DNA from: Variovorax paradoxus
Lineage (GTDB): Bacteria; Pseudomonadota; Gammaproteobacteria; Burkholderiales; Burkholderiaceae_C
DNA: 64,000 nt
Reading direction: 5' to 3'
Assembly: GCA_016806145.1 (NCBI GenBank)
Contig: CP063167.1
Location: 1,360,501 to 1,424,500, forward strand
Below the pieces are notes generated by a model. That model ran no database searches and had not been told where the DNA came from. It saw nothing but the letters and a program-made list of their open reading frames with translations. A program made the translations under genes and the position numbers. Shown here one piece after another: positions 26,675 to 35,346 of the stretch (positions are counted from its first letter, which is position 1; each line of letters opens with the position of its first letter).

Positions 26675-28246
26675 ATGAGCAACGCACAGCATCCCTATCA
26701 CCCGATCATCTACGTGCGCGGCTTCGCCGCCACGCAGGGCGAGATCGAGGAGACCGTGGCCGATCCCTACATGGGTTTCAACATCGGCTCGACCAAGACG
26801 CGCATGGCCTGGACCGGCGACATGCGCCGCTTCTACTTCGAGTCGCCGCTGGTCCGGCTGATGGGCGACCACCGCTACGAGGACGTGTTCGTCGATGGCG
26901 ACGACCTGATGGCCGCCACGCGCGCCGACCAGGCGGTGCCCTACCGCAGCATCGTCATCTACCGCTACTACGACGATGCCTCGAAGGACTTCGGCAACGG
27001 CAAGACGCCGCCGATCGAGACCTTCGCGCAGGGGCTCGGCCAGCTGATCCTGCGCCTGCGCGAGCGGGTGTGCGCGAACCCGAAGAACGCGATGGCGCCG
27101 GCGGACTTCAAGGTCTACCTGGTCGCGCATTCGATGGGCGGCCTGGTCTGCCGCGCCTTCCTGCAGAACCCGAAATTGGGTTCGGCCGAGGCGCGCGCGG
27201 CGGTCGACAAGCTCTTCACCTATGCCACGCCGCACAACGGCATCGACATGCGCATCGTGCGCAACGTGCCGGGCTGGCTGTCCTTCGGCGACGCCAACAA
27301 CTTCAACCGCGAGCGCATGGCCGGCTACATGGCCGTGCCCAAGGGCGACGACGTGTCGCTGGTGACCAACTTCCCGCCCGAGCGGGTGTTCAACCTCGTG
27401 GGCACCAACGCGCGCGACTACGCGGTGGCCGGCGGCCTCTCGGCCTGGGCCGCGGGCGATGCCAGCGATGGCCTGGTGCGCATCGAGAACGCCACCACCC
27501 ACGGTCTGGCGGCCGACGGAACGGATGTCGGTTCGCCGCGCGCCTTCGTGAATCGCAGCCACTCGGGGCACTACGGCATCGTCAATTCGGAAGAGGGCTA
27601 CCAGAACCTCACGCGCTTCCTGTTCGGCCAGCTGCGCGCCGACGGCATCCTCGACATCGACGACATCACGCTGCCCGAAGAAGTGCAGGCGGCGCTCGAC
27701 GAGGGCAAGAGCGTGAAGGCCTCCTACCAGTTCGAGGTGGTGGCCAGCGTGCGAGGCGCGCAGTGGCAGATCACGCGGCGCGAGGCGCGCGAGAACTCGG
27801 CCATCTTCCGTTGCTACGACGAGCTGTTCCCGGCCCAGGGCAAGCAGCGCACGCCCGACCGCGGCAAGAGCCCGCACCTGTTCTCGCTGTTCCTCGACCC
27901 GAGCAAGAGCGTCGTGGCCTCGGGCTCGGTCAGCTTCGCCTTCGACATCAAGGTGCTGGTGCCCGACTACGAGATCGACGGGCTGCTGTTCCTCAAGCGC
28001 CACTACGAAGGCGGCTTCGTCTTTCGCGACCTGATCATCGTCGAGGCCTTTCCGGATGCGGCCGCTCCCTACGGGTGGCGCGTCTTCTATGGCGCGCAGG
28101 ACGTCCATCCGGGCAAGCCCGGCATCGAGGCCACGCTGTACCCGCTGGAGGGCACCGACGGCTATGCCTTCGACATGACGATCATCCAGGACGCGCGGCC
28201 CGGCCTCACGGGCACCTTGCGCGTGGAGATGCGGCCCTGGCGTTGA
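26675..28246 (+). CDS. Lipase/esterase-type alpha/beta hydrolase, no signal peptide
   Basis: A 523 aa protein. An N-terminal alpha/beta hydrolase domain opens with PIIYVRGFAATQGEIE and has the nucleophile elbow VAHSMGGLVCR (Ser153), then FTYATPHNGID. These are features of triacylglycerol lipases and PGAP1-like esterases. The C-terminal 200 residues are beta-rich (LLFLKRHYEGGFVFRDLIIVEA) and of unknown role. It has no signal peptide and lies 12 bp behind the CHAP amidase, so the two are surely one transcript. A lipase next to a cell-wall hydrolase, both leaderless, recalls antibacterial effector loci. Confidence 0.82.
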   Translation: MSNAQHPYHPIIYVRGFAATQGEIEETVADPYMGFNIGSTKTRMAWTGDMRRFYFESPLVRLMGDHRYEDVFVDGDDLMAATRADQAVPYRSIVIYRYYDDASKDFGNGKTPPIETFAQGLGQLILRLRERVCANPKNAMAPADFKVYLVAHSMGGLVCRAFLQNPKLGSAEARAAVDKLFTYATPHNGIDMRIVRNVPGWLSFGDANNFNRERMAGYMAVPKGDDVSLVTNFPPERVFNLVGTNARDYAVAGGLSAWAAGDASDGLVRIENATTHGLAADGTDVGSPRAFVNRSHSGHYGIVNSEEGYQNLTRFLFGQLRADGILDIDDITLPEEVQAALDEGKSVKASYQFEVVASVRGAQWQITRREARENSAIFRCYDELFPAQGKQRTPDRGKSPHLFSLFLDPSKSVVASGSVSFAFDIKVLVPDYEIDGLLFLKRHYEGGFVFRDLIIVEAFPDAAAPYGWRVFYGAQDVHPGKPGIEATLYPLEGTDGYAFDMTIIQDARPGLTGTLRVEMRPWR

Positions 28247-28262
28247 GCTGCCTGCGCCCGAC

Positions 28263-28901
28263 TCAGGACGGCGCCTGCGCGCGCCGCAGCCAGCCCAAGG
28301 TGCCGCCCTCCACATGCCAGTTGCCGTCCCGCGCCTCGAGCACGAGCCGCGCGCGGCTCTCGCCGAACGGCCCGGGGTTCTGCTGCACGATCTCGATCTC
28401 CCGCTCGCCCACGCCCGCCACGATCGCGACATGCCCGTAGCGATTGAGCAGTGTCGGCGTGAACACGATCAGGTCGTCGACCTTGGGCTTCTCGGCCTGC
28501 CCGTTGCGGTACTGCAGCAGCGCGCGCTTGGCATTCGGCTGGCCCTGCGGCGTGGTCGCGTCGTAGAAGTCGCGGGCATGGCCGTAGGCGTCGGGCATGC
28601 GATGGCCGAAGCGCTCGAAGTAGTAGCGCTTCACGAACTCCACGCACTGGTACTGGATGCCGAGGTTGTAGCCGTCGCTCGACAGCGCGCGGCCCTCGGC
28701 GTTGTTCACGCCGCCGTTGTAGTAGACCTTCACGCCGTTGAACTCGTCGACCACCGCGCCGACCTTGCGCGCGGGGTTGAGGTTGAAGTAGGTGGCGCCC
28801 CAATAGCCGGCGATGGCCAGCGCGGCGATGGCGGCGAGGGTGAGGAGCAGGAGGGCGGGGCGGCGAAGGGGCATCGGTGGCGAAGGAACGGTGGCGGGCA
28901 T
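28263..28901 (-). CDS. Membrane-anchored CHAP-domain protein
   Basis: A 212 aa protein with one N-terminal transmembrane anchor (residues 15-33, PALLLLTLAAIAALAIAG) and a CHAP domain. The CHAP Cys86 lies in YQCVEFVKRYYFERFG, His157 in RYGHVAIVAGV, and the downstream Asn in QQNPG. The domain resembles glutathionylspermidine amidase-like and murein amidase members. It faces the periplasm and may cut peptidoglycan or a peptide amide. ATG 28901 has a weak GAGGA upstream; ATG 28874 is an alternative start. It is convergent with the lipase gene (16 bp between the stops). Confidence 0.82.
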   Translation of the reverse strand: MPATVPSPPMPLRRPALLLLTLAAIAALAIAGYWGATYFNLNPARKVGAVVDEFNGVKVYYNGGVNNAEGRALSSDGYNLGIQYQCVEFVKRYYFERFGHRMPDAYGHARDFYDATTPQGQPNAKRALLQYRNGQAEKPKVDDLIVFTPTLLNRYGHVAIVAGVGEREIEIVQQNPGPFGESRARLVLEARDGNWHVEGGTLGWLRRAQAPS

Positions 28902-28984
28902 GAACGCCCGCCATCCTCGCACGAAGCCCGAAGCGGACTGCCGAAGAGCCACGGAAACCGGTGACCATGACGGCGCACCAGCAC

Positions 28985-30079
28985 TCAGGCCGCCCGCTCC
29001 TCGTCGCGCAGCAGCACCGCCTTCTGCCGCTCGTAGTCGGCCGCGATCTGCGCCAGCCGGCGCCCGCGCGCGGCATCGCTGGTCCATCGAGCGGCGCGCA
29101 CGCGCTGCAGCGCGAGGTCGCGCTGCAGCTGCGCCACCGGCAGCAGGGCCGCATGCGGCGCGGCCTCGTAGCCGGCCGGCGCGTTCAGCGCGCGCAGCAC
29201 GGCGCGTTCCCGGGCGCTGCGCGGCCCGGCGGCGGTGCCGTAGCGCAGCAGGAAGCGGCGGAGCTCCTGGCGCGTGGCGCGCGGCCAGTCGGCGCGGATG
29301 GCGAAGCGCTCGGCGGGCAGGGGCTCGGATTGCCAGACGATCCTGAGCTGCCGGCCCTCGGGCGGAAAGCGTCGGCAGAACAGGCGGTGGTCGTCGAGCG
29401 TGCCGGTCGCGATGTCGACATCGCCGTTGGCCAGCGCGAGGCTGCCCGCGAAGGTGGAGCCGACGGTCTCGGTGCGAAAGGCGGTCTCCATGTCGATGCC
29501 GCGCGGCAGGAACAGCCGCGCCTGCGGCAGCACGTAGCCCGCGATGGAGCGCCGCTCGCCGTAGGCGATGCGCCAGTCCTGGGGCTCGGCCAGCAGCCGG
29601 TCGAGCGCATCGGGCGGAGCGGCGCGGCGCACCAGCAGCACCGCGCGATTGGGGTCTTGGGCCGCGGGGCGCCTCGCCTGGGCGAGAATCCGCATCCGCC
29701 CCTCGACCACCGCCTGCAGCGCGGCCTCGGGGGCCAGGAAGCCGGCGTCGACCTCGGCGTGCGCGACGGCCCGTGCCAGCGATTCGAGGCTGGACAGCGT
29801 GGCGGTCTCGAGCGCGCAGCCGACGGCGGCGCACAGCGGGTGCAGCAGCGGTTCCCACGCGGCGCGCGAGGCCAGGGCCTCGTCGAGCAGCGGCAGGGCG
29901 AAGCGCAGCCGGGCGGAAGACGCAGGGGAGAAGGCCTCGCTCGAGGCCGCCGAGGCTGGCGCTAGACGCGAGCCCGACAACAGGAGCATGCCGGCGCCGC
30001 CGCGCGCGACACGCAGCAATGCGTCGCGCCGGGTGGCACCCGTTGGTGCATGCGAAGGGGGAAGGAAGGACGGTGCCAT
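28985..30079 (-). CDS. PhnD-like substrate-binding protein
   Basis: A 364 aa protein with a Tat-like N-terminus (TRRDALLRVARGGAGMLLL) and a type 2 periplasmic binding fold of the PhnD (phosphonate/phosphite binding) group. Visible segments are AEVDAGFLAPEAAL, RIAYGERRSIAGYVLPQ and FAGSLALANGDVDIATGTLDDH, which match the ligand-gating region. No ABC permease or ATPase genes are nearby. It may be a sensor or a receptor for a remote transporter. The ligand is unknown; related orphan proteins are often mis-named as phosphonate binders. Confidence 0.72.
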   Translation of the reverse strand: MAPSFLPPSHAPTGATRRDALLRVARGGAGMLLLSGSRLAPASAASSEAFSPASSARLRFALPLLDEALASRAAWEPLLHPLCAAVGCALETATLSSLESLARAVAHAEVDAGFLAPEAALQAVVEGRMRILAQARRPAAQDPNRAVLLVRRAAPPDALDRLLAEPQDWRIAYGERRSIAGYVLPQARLFLPRGIDMETAFRTETVGSTFAGSLALANGDVDIATGTLDDHRLFCRRFPPEGRQLRIVWQSEPLPAERFAIRADWPRATRQELRRFLLRYGTAAGPRSARERAVLRALNAPAGYEAAPHAALLPVAQLQRDLALQRVRAARWTSDAARGRRLAQIAADYERQKAVLLRDEERAA

Positions 30080-30216
30080 GCGGATTCACGAAGAACGCTG
30101 GTAGAGCCCGAACGCGCCGCGGCGCGCCATGGCGCGGCCGCCGTCCGGCCAATGACAGCAGGGTTTGGAGTCTGCGCATCCGCCTCCGCGCGCGCTACTC
30201 CCGAACAGGAGGGAAC

Positions 30217-31371
30217 ATGGGTCTGGAATCCACGGCGCTGGCCGACGCGGTCCGGCGCCTGTATGCCGAGGTGGCGGCGCCGGGTGCCGGCGGCGTCGAC
30301 CTCAACGTGCTGCGCGAGTGCATCGGCGCCGAGCACGTGGTGATGACGAGCATGCACGACGGCGACACCGAGTGGCGCGCCTGCACGCAGTTCGGCCAGG
30401 TCGAGGAGCGCGAGCTCGGCCAGTGGCTCACGATGGCCGACCACGAGTCGCTGATCCGGCTCACGGCCTCGGGCCTGCCGGTGCGCACCTCCACCTTCCT
30501 GAGCCGCCGGGCGATGGCCAGCACCGAGCTCTACCAGGAAGTGCTGCGGCCGCTCAACGGCGGCCTGGCCGCGGTGTCGTACTGGCGCGAGCACGACGGC
30601 TGGCGTGGCCTCAGCTACTGCCGCTCGCTCGAATCGGGCCACGATTTCCGCGAGGACGAGCTGGCCTCGATCCAGGCCCTGGTGCCGCACCTGCGGACCA
30701 TCGAGCAGCTGCATGCGCAACTGCGGCAGCGCACGCGCGCCAGCGTCGACGCGGCGCACGACATGCTGAACCTCGCGCCGCAGGCGGTGATGCTGCTCGA
30801 CGCCGCGGGCCGCGTGGTGTTCCTCAACCGCAGCGCGGGTGCGTTGCTGGCGCAACCCGGTTGCGGCCTGCGCGCCGACCGCGAGGGCCTGCGCGCGCGC
30901 GACGGCGCCGAAGACCGCCGGCTGCGGCAGGCGGTGCGGCTCGCGGCCGAGCTCGCGCCCGAGTCGCGCCGCGCGGCGCTCAGCGAGGGCGCGGTGGCGG
31001 CGCGGGGCCTGCCGGTGACCATCCGGCGCATGCCGCCGCTGCGGCCGCTGATCCTGTCGGTGGTGCCGGCGGCCAGCCTGTCCGCGCAGGCCGAGTTCGG
31101 CAGCGCGCGCGTGGCGGTGATGGTGCACAACGCCGGCACCGACGGCACCATCGCCGCGGCCCGGCTGGTCGAGGCCTACGGGCTGACCGCGCGCGAGGCC
31201 GAGCTGGCCGTGCTGCTCGGCAAGGGCGAGGACCTGGCCGGCGCGGCCGGGCTCATGGCGCTGTCGGCGGGCACCGCGCGGCAGTACCTCAAGCAGATCT
31301 TCGCCAAGCTGGGCGTGCAGCGGCAGGCCGAGCTGGTGCGCCTGCTGGTGGCGAGCTTTCCGCAGGAGTGA
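30217..31371 (+). CDS. LuxR-type regulator with PAS-like sensor
   Basis: A 384 aa protein. The first 190 residues form a helical sensor region (LECIGAEHVV-like start, LTMADHESLIRL). Residues 190-310 look like a PAS-type fold (APQAVMLLDAAGRVVFLNRSA). The C-terminal 65 residues are a LuxR helix-turn-helix (YGLTAREAELAVLLGKGEDL, TARQYLKQIFAKLGVQ). ATG 30217 has a strong AGGAGGG ribosome-binding site. It is divergent from the PhnD-like gene and convergent with a second LuxR gene. No LuxI synthase gene is nearby. Confidence 0.85.
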   Translation: MGLESTALADAVRRLYAEVAAPGAGGVDLNVLRECIGAEHVVMTSMHDGDTEWRACTQFGQVEERELGQWLTMADHESLIRLTASGLPVRTSTFLSRRAMASTELYQEVLRPLNGGLAAVSYWREHDGWRGLSYCRSLESGHDFREDELASIQALVPHLRTIEQLHAQLRQRTRASVDAAHDMLNLAPQAVMLLDAAGRVVFLNRSAGALLAQPGCGLRADREGLRARDGAEDRRLRQAVRLAAELAPESRRAALSEGAVAARGLPVTIRRMPPLRPLILSVVPAASLSAQAEFGSARVAVMVHNAGTDGTIAAARLVEAYGLTAREAELAVLLGKGEDLAGAAGLMALSAGTARQYLKQIFAKLGVQRQAELVRLLVASFPQE

Positions 31372-31398
31372 GGCCGAAAGGCCTCGCGCACATCGCGC

Positions 31399-32250
31399 TC
31401 AGGCGGCCGGCGCGCCGGGCGGCATCGCGCGCGCGGCCGCGTTCACGAGCTGCACGCGGTTGCGCACCTTGAAGCGCGCGCGCAGCTGCCGCAGGTGGTA
31501 GTCGACCGCATGGCCCGACATCTGCAGCCGGTGCGCGATCTCCTTGTCGCCGCGGCCCTGCCGCAGTTCCTCGAGGATGCGCAATTGCATCGCGCTGAGC
31601 ATCCTCGACGCGTGGCCGATGTCGCCGAGCGGGCTGGCCGCCGGTGCCGAGGCGAGGCCACAGGACTGCACGCGCCGGTGGAAGTCCTCGGCCAGCATGC
31701 GGGCCAGCGCGACGATGCCCGCGCCGATCCACGCGCTGTCCGTGCGTTCCGACTGCAGGCTCACCAGCGTGTGCTCGCCCAGCGGCAACGACAGCGGCGG
31801 CGCGGGCAGCCTGAACAGCACGCCGCTGCCGATGCCGCTGGCGCGCAGGTCCTCGAGAAAGCGCTCATGCAGCGCGAAGCGGGTGTCCTCGGGCGGCCAC
31901 TGGCGCGCGAGGCCGTCGCGGTCCCAGACCCACGGGCCGGCGCTGCGCTGCGCGGCCTCGACGCGCGGATCGACCTCCTGGTATTGCTGCGAGAAATAGC
32001 GTTCGGTCCAGCGCGGATTGGCATGGCCGGTGAAGAAGCTCGAGGGCCGCCACCGGCCCTGCGCCAGCGCCACGGTGCCGTAGGCGAACCACTGGAAGCC
32101 CAGCGCATGCAGCATCGGGCCCATGCGCAGCAGCGGGTCGTCCTCGCCGGTCGCAGCGCCGCCGTCGACGGCGTGCGGCAGCGGGCCGTCGGTGACGAAG
32201 CGCACCGGCGCCGCGCCGTGCGGCGGCAGCCCCGTCATGCCGCGCAGCAT
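31399..32250 (-). CDS. LuxR-family regulator with autoinducer-binding-like domain
   Basis: A 283 aa LuxR-type protein. Residues 50-200 resemble the autoinducer-binding domain (WFAYGTVALAQ, QQYQEVDPRVEAAQRSAGPWVWDRD, LHERFLEDLRASGIGSGVLFRL). The last 70 residues are the LuxR DNA-binding domain (SAMQLRILEELRQGRGDKEIAHRL). ATG 32250 is preceded by GGGAG at 7 bases; an upstream ATG at 32268 has no ribosome-binding site. As no acyl-homoserine-lactone synthase is in the window, it is probably an orphan (solo) receptor. Confidence 0.85.
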   Translation of the reverse strand: MLRGMTGLPPHGAAPVRFVTDGPLPHAVDGGAATGEDDPLLRMGPMLHALGFQWFAYGTVALAQGRWRPSSFFTGHANPRWTERYFSQQYQEVDPRVEAAQRSAGPWVWDRDGLARQWPPEDTRFALHERFLEDLRASGIGSGVLFRLPAPPLSLPLGEHTLVSLQSERTDSAWIGAGIVALARMLAEDFHRRVQSCGLASAPAASPLGDIGHASRMLSAMQLRILEELRQGRGDKEIAHRLQMSGHAVDYHLRQLRARFKVRNRVQLVNAAARAMPPGAPAA

Positions 32251-32658
32251 GGGGTCTCCCGACGGCATGGCGGGCGGTGGCGTTTCGGCGCGCGGCTGCG
32301 GCAGTTCGGACGAGCGCGCGCTGCGTCGGTACGGCAGGAAGACATGGGCGGCGGGCAAGGGTTCGATGCGGTGGACGAGGCGGGTGGAGGCCGCGCGCGG
32401 CGCGCGGCGAGCGTGCGGTCCGGGGAACGCCGGACCGGCGCTGCGACCGGTGCGCGAGAGGCCTCTGGCAACGGTGTGAAGGCATGTTGCCGCCGCTGCC
32501 GAAGGGCGTCGATAACCTTCCAGATAATGGCCGCCGCGATGCGCAATGGCGCTACCGCCTGTTACCCCGATTACGCGTGTTTGTTGCGTCCGCGACGAAG
32601 CGTTTGGCGCGCCGATCGGGTCCAATGGCGGGCTTTTCGATCCCTGGATCCCGATCCC
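32251..32658. other. 408-bp gap between divergent regulators
   Basis: The gap lies between the minus-strand LuxR gene and the plus-strand XRE gene and should hold both promoters. Two GATAA boxes near 32511 and 32523 are the only AT-richer marks. Open frames here look like GC-driven shadows, and no convincing palindrome was found. Confidence 0.5.
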
Positions 32659-33474
32659 ATGAGCCTGCCTCCGCTGCTGCGCCATACGAGGGCGAGCAAG
32701 AACATCTCCCAACTCGATCTGTCGCTGCGGCTGGGCGTGTCCCAGCGGCACGTCAGCTTCCTCGAGACCGGCCGCGCCGCGCCGAGCCGCGACCTGCTGC
32801 TGGCCTGGATGAACGAGGTCGAGGCGCCGACCTCGCTGCGCAACGCGGCGCTGTCGCTCGGCGGCTTCACCACCGTCGCCGGCGCGGAGGGCGCCTCGTG
32901 GATCGGCATGACCGACGCCAACGAGGCCGCGCTGCAGCGCATGGTGCAGCTGCACAACCCGCTGCCGGGCCTGGTGTTCGATCCCGACTGGAAGATGCTC
33001 GCGACCAACTGCGCGGGCCAGTGGCTCTGCACGGTCGTGATGCCGGCCTACTGCGAGGCCATCGGGCATCGCTTCGAGGGCCTGGACATGATCGACTGCG
33101 TGGCGCACGACGACGGCCTGCTGAGCCATTCGCGCAACGCGGCGCAGGTCGGCGCCAGCCTGCTCGCGCAACTGCAGACCGAGAGCTGGCTGCGCCCGTC
33201 GCTGCGCCCGCGCGTCGATCGGCTGGCCGAGTCGCTGCACCGGCGCTACGGCCGGCTGCCCGAGATGCCCTCGCTGGGGCTCGCCACGCCGAGCCTCAAC
33301 CTGAGCTTCGACACGTCGCTGGGCGTGCTGAGCTTCTCCACCTTCCAGAGCGCCTTCGGCATTCCGCAGGACATCAACTCCTCGTCGCTGCGCATCGAGC
33401 TGTGGTTCGCGGCCGATGCGCACACGCGCGAGGTGATGAGCGACGCCGATGCCGAAGCGGAGGCCTGCTGCTGA
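32659..33474 (+). CDS. MmyB-like XRE-family transcriptional regulator
   Basis: A 271 aa regulator. Residues 5-60 are an XRE helix-turn-helix (ISQLDLSLRLGVSQRHVSFLETGRAAPSRD). Residues 90-265 are the MmyB-like ligand-binding domain (HNPLPGLVFDPDWKMLATNCAGQ, LSFDTSLGVLSFSTFQSAFGIPQDI), a PAS-like fold seen in actinobacterial and proteobacterial regulators that bind fatty acids or other hydrophobic ligands. The start follows the AT-richer part of the gap. It converges with the gene at 33496. Confidence 0.87.
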   Translation: MSLPPLLRHTRASKNISQLDLSLRLGVSQRHVSFLETGRAAPSRDLLLAWMNEVEAPTSLRNAALSLGGFTTVAGAEGASWIGMTDANEAALQRMVQLHNPLPGLVFDPDWKMLATNCAGQWLCTVVMPAYCEAIGHRFEGLDMIDCVAHDDGLLSHSRNAAQVGASLLAQLQTESWLRPSLRPRVDRLAESLHRRYGRLPEMPSLGLATPSLNLSFDTSLGVLSFSTFQSAFGIPQDINSSSLRIELWFAADAHTREVMSDADAEAEACC

Positions 33475-33495
33475 GGGCGCGACGCCGGCGCGGCG

Positions 33496-34695
33496 TCAGG
33501 GCAGCTTCGCCGCCACGCGCGCGGCCAGCGCGTTGACGCGTTCGCGCGCCACCGCATGCAGCGCCGCGTCGCGCTCGCCGCCGCCCACGCGCACCTCCAC
33601 GCTCAGCAGCCCCTTGCGGATCTGGATGCGGTTGAGGATGTCGATGAAGGCCTCGTCGCCGAGGCCCGCCACCGGCGTCTTGGGCTCGCCGACCTTGCGC
33701 GAGATCTCGAAGTAGCGCTGCGAAAACGCGGGCGTCGACGCGAGGTTGCGCACGCTCATCTGCACCTGGTGCGAGACGGTCACGCGCTTGCCGTCGACGG
33801 TGTCGGTGCGGCGCAGGTTGTAGAGGCAGCCGATCGGCTTGGGAATCTCCTCGATGCGGTTCTCGCGCGACTCGTGCGTGATCTTTCCCTTGAACTGCAC
33901 CGGCGTTGCGATCGTCATGTCGGGGAAGACGGCCTTCACGTCCTCGGTCGTCATCAGCGCGCAGGCATCGGGCCACTGGTCGGCGGGCGCGGTCTGCGAC
34001 ACGCGCGTGTCGGCCGGCACCGCCACCGCCGCCTGGGCAGCGATCGGCGCCGCGGCCGCCACCATGCCGACGCCCGGCTGCCAGCGCGCGAGCGCCTGAC
34101 GCGCGAGCGCGCTCGCATTGCCGGGCGTCTGGCTCGAATAGGGATCGAGGCTGGCGAGCACGATCAGGTCGCCCTTGCGCGCCTGCACGGCGATCCGGTG
34201 CGCGCTGGTCTCGAGGAAGGCCTCCTCGCCCACGTCGGCCAGCGGCTCGATGCGCAGGCTGACCTTGGGATCGGCGGCCACGCGTTCGCGCGCGGTGCGC
34301 AGCGAGGCGAAGCTGTCCCTGGCCGTGCCGCGGCCGACCGCGGGCGAGTCGCCCCAGCGGATCACGGTCAGGCTCGCGAAACGCGCGACATCGGTCTTCG
34401 AGGTCGGGCTCGGCAGGCGCACCACGTAGGTGCAGCTCTCGGCGTACTGCGGGCCGCGGCTCAGGGGGCTCAGGGTCGGGCCCTTGTCGGTGACCGGGCG
34501 TCCGGGGAACAGCGCCTCGAGGTCGGCGCGCGGCATCAGCCTGCAGGCATCGGGCGCGTTCGCGGCCATGGGAGAAGGCGCGGGCGGCGGCGCGGCTGTC
34601 ACGGTCGCGCTCTGCGCGAGGGCGGCGGCATGGACCGCGCCGGCCAGCAGCAGCCAGGCGGGGCGGATCGGGGCGAGGGGGCTAGAGGTTTTCAA
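33496..34695 (-). CDS. Secreted protein with two internally duplicated domains, unknown function
   Basis: A 399 aa protein with a signal peptide (residues 1-28, ending AALAQ) and two related domains. Domain 1 (about residues 48-205) opens with DACRLMPRADLEALFPGRPV and later has AESCTYVVRLP. Domain 2 (about 240-395) opens with DACALMTTEDVKAVFPDMTI and later has GCLYNLRRTD. Each has the same Cys pair and a closing GDEAFL or GEEAFLE segment. The pattern resembles DUF3558-like periplasmic domains. It is divergent from tctB with a 215-bp gap, so it may be regulated with it. Confidence 0.72.
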   Translation of the reverse strand: MKTSSPLAPIRPAWLLLAGAVHAAALAQSATVTAAPPPAPSPMAANAPDACRLMPRADLEALFPGRPVTDKGPTLSPLSRGPQYAESCTYVVRLPSPTSKTDVARFASLTVIRWGDSPAVGRGTARDSFASLRTARERVAADPKVSLRIEPLADVGEEAFLETSAHRIAVQARKGDLIVLASLDPYSSQTPGNASALARQALARWQPGVGMVAAAAPIAAQAAVAVPADTRVSQTAPADQWPDACALMTTEDVKAVFPDMTIATPVQFKGKITHESRENRIEEIPKPIGCLYNLRRTDTVDGKRVTVSHQVQMSVRNLASTPAFSQRYFEISRKVGEPKTPVAGLGDEAFIDILNRIQIRKGLLSVEVRVGGGERDAALHAVARERVNALAARVAAKLP

Positions 34696-34910
34696 GCGGA
34701 CTCCGGTATTCGGGTAAACGCGTAGAAGCGGCGCAAGGCGCGCATCCTCGCCGCGCCGGCGCGGGCCGTCGATTACCTGCGGCGTAGTCGGCCGTACGTA
34801 GTTCCCGAGGCCCGCGTGTCAGTTTTCGGTCAGCCGCCGACGCCGAGCATCCCTGCCTCCATCACAACAGGCCGCAAGCGCGCTGCGCAGGCACGCCCAC
34901 AGAGACAGAC

Positions 34911-35336
34911 ATGAACGACCGCAACCTAGGCAGAGGGCTCTTCCTCATCGCCATTTCCCTCCTGTTCGGCATCACCGCCGCGCGCAACTACCCGATCGGC
35001 GACTTCTCGCGCGCGGGTCCCGGCATGTTCCCGTTCATCGTCAGCATCCTGCTCGGCCTGATCGGCGTGGCCACCGTGATCCGCTCGCGCTTCGTCGCGC
35101 GCCAGCCGATGGAGCTCAACCTGCGCAACATCGGCATCGTGATCGGCAGCCTCTGCGGCTTCGCGCTGATCTCGGAGCACATCAACATGGTCGCGGGCAT
35201 CGTGTTCATGGTGTTCGCCTCGACGGCTGCCGGCCTCTCGTACTCGTGGGTGCGCAACGTCAAGATCTCCCTCGGCCTGGTCGCGATGGCTTTCGCGCTC
35301 CAGAAGCTGCTGGGCCTGAACCTGCCCCTGCTCTGA
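34911..35336 (+). CDS. tctB: Tripartite tricarboxylate transporter small membrane subunit TctB
   Basis: A 141 aa inner-membrane protein with four predicted membrane helices (LGRGLFLIAISLLFGITAA; GPGMFPFIVSILLGLIGVAT; IVIGSLCGFALISE; VAGIVFMVFASTAAGLSYS). The NYPIGDFSRAGPGMFP loop is the typical TctB signature. It forms the small subunit of the tricarboxylate importer with TctA, which starts 10 bp downstream. No periplasmic receptor gene is attached, so one of the orphan Bug receptors elsewhere must deliver the substrate. Confidence 0.92.
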   Translation: MNDRNLGRGLFLIAISLLFGITAARNYPIGDFSRAGPGMFPFIVSILLGLIGVATVIRSRFVARQPMELNLRNIGIVIGSLCGFALISEHINMVAGIVFMVFASTAAGLSYSWVRNVKISLGLVAMAFALQKLLGLNLPLL

Positions 35337-35346
35337 GGACCGCGCC

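Noticed and set aside
24869..28432. Minus-strand 1187-codon frame spanning the CHAP and lipase genes
   Set aside because: Only its last 252 codons (24869-25627) look like a protein; the rest is antisense shadow of plus-strand genes.
28573..28960. Plus-strand frame opposite the membrane CHAP gene as an extra coding gene
   Set aside because: The opposite strand has a clear CHAP domain and anchor; this frame has none.
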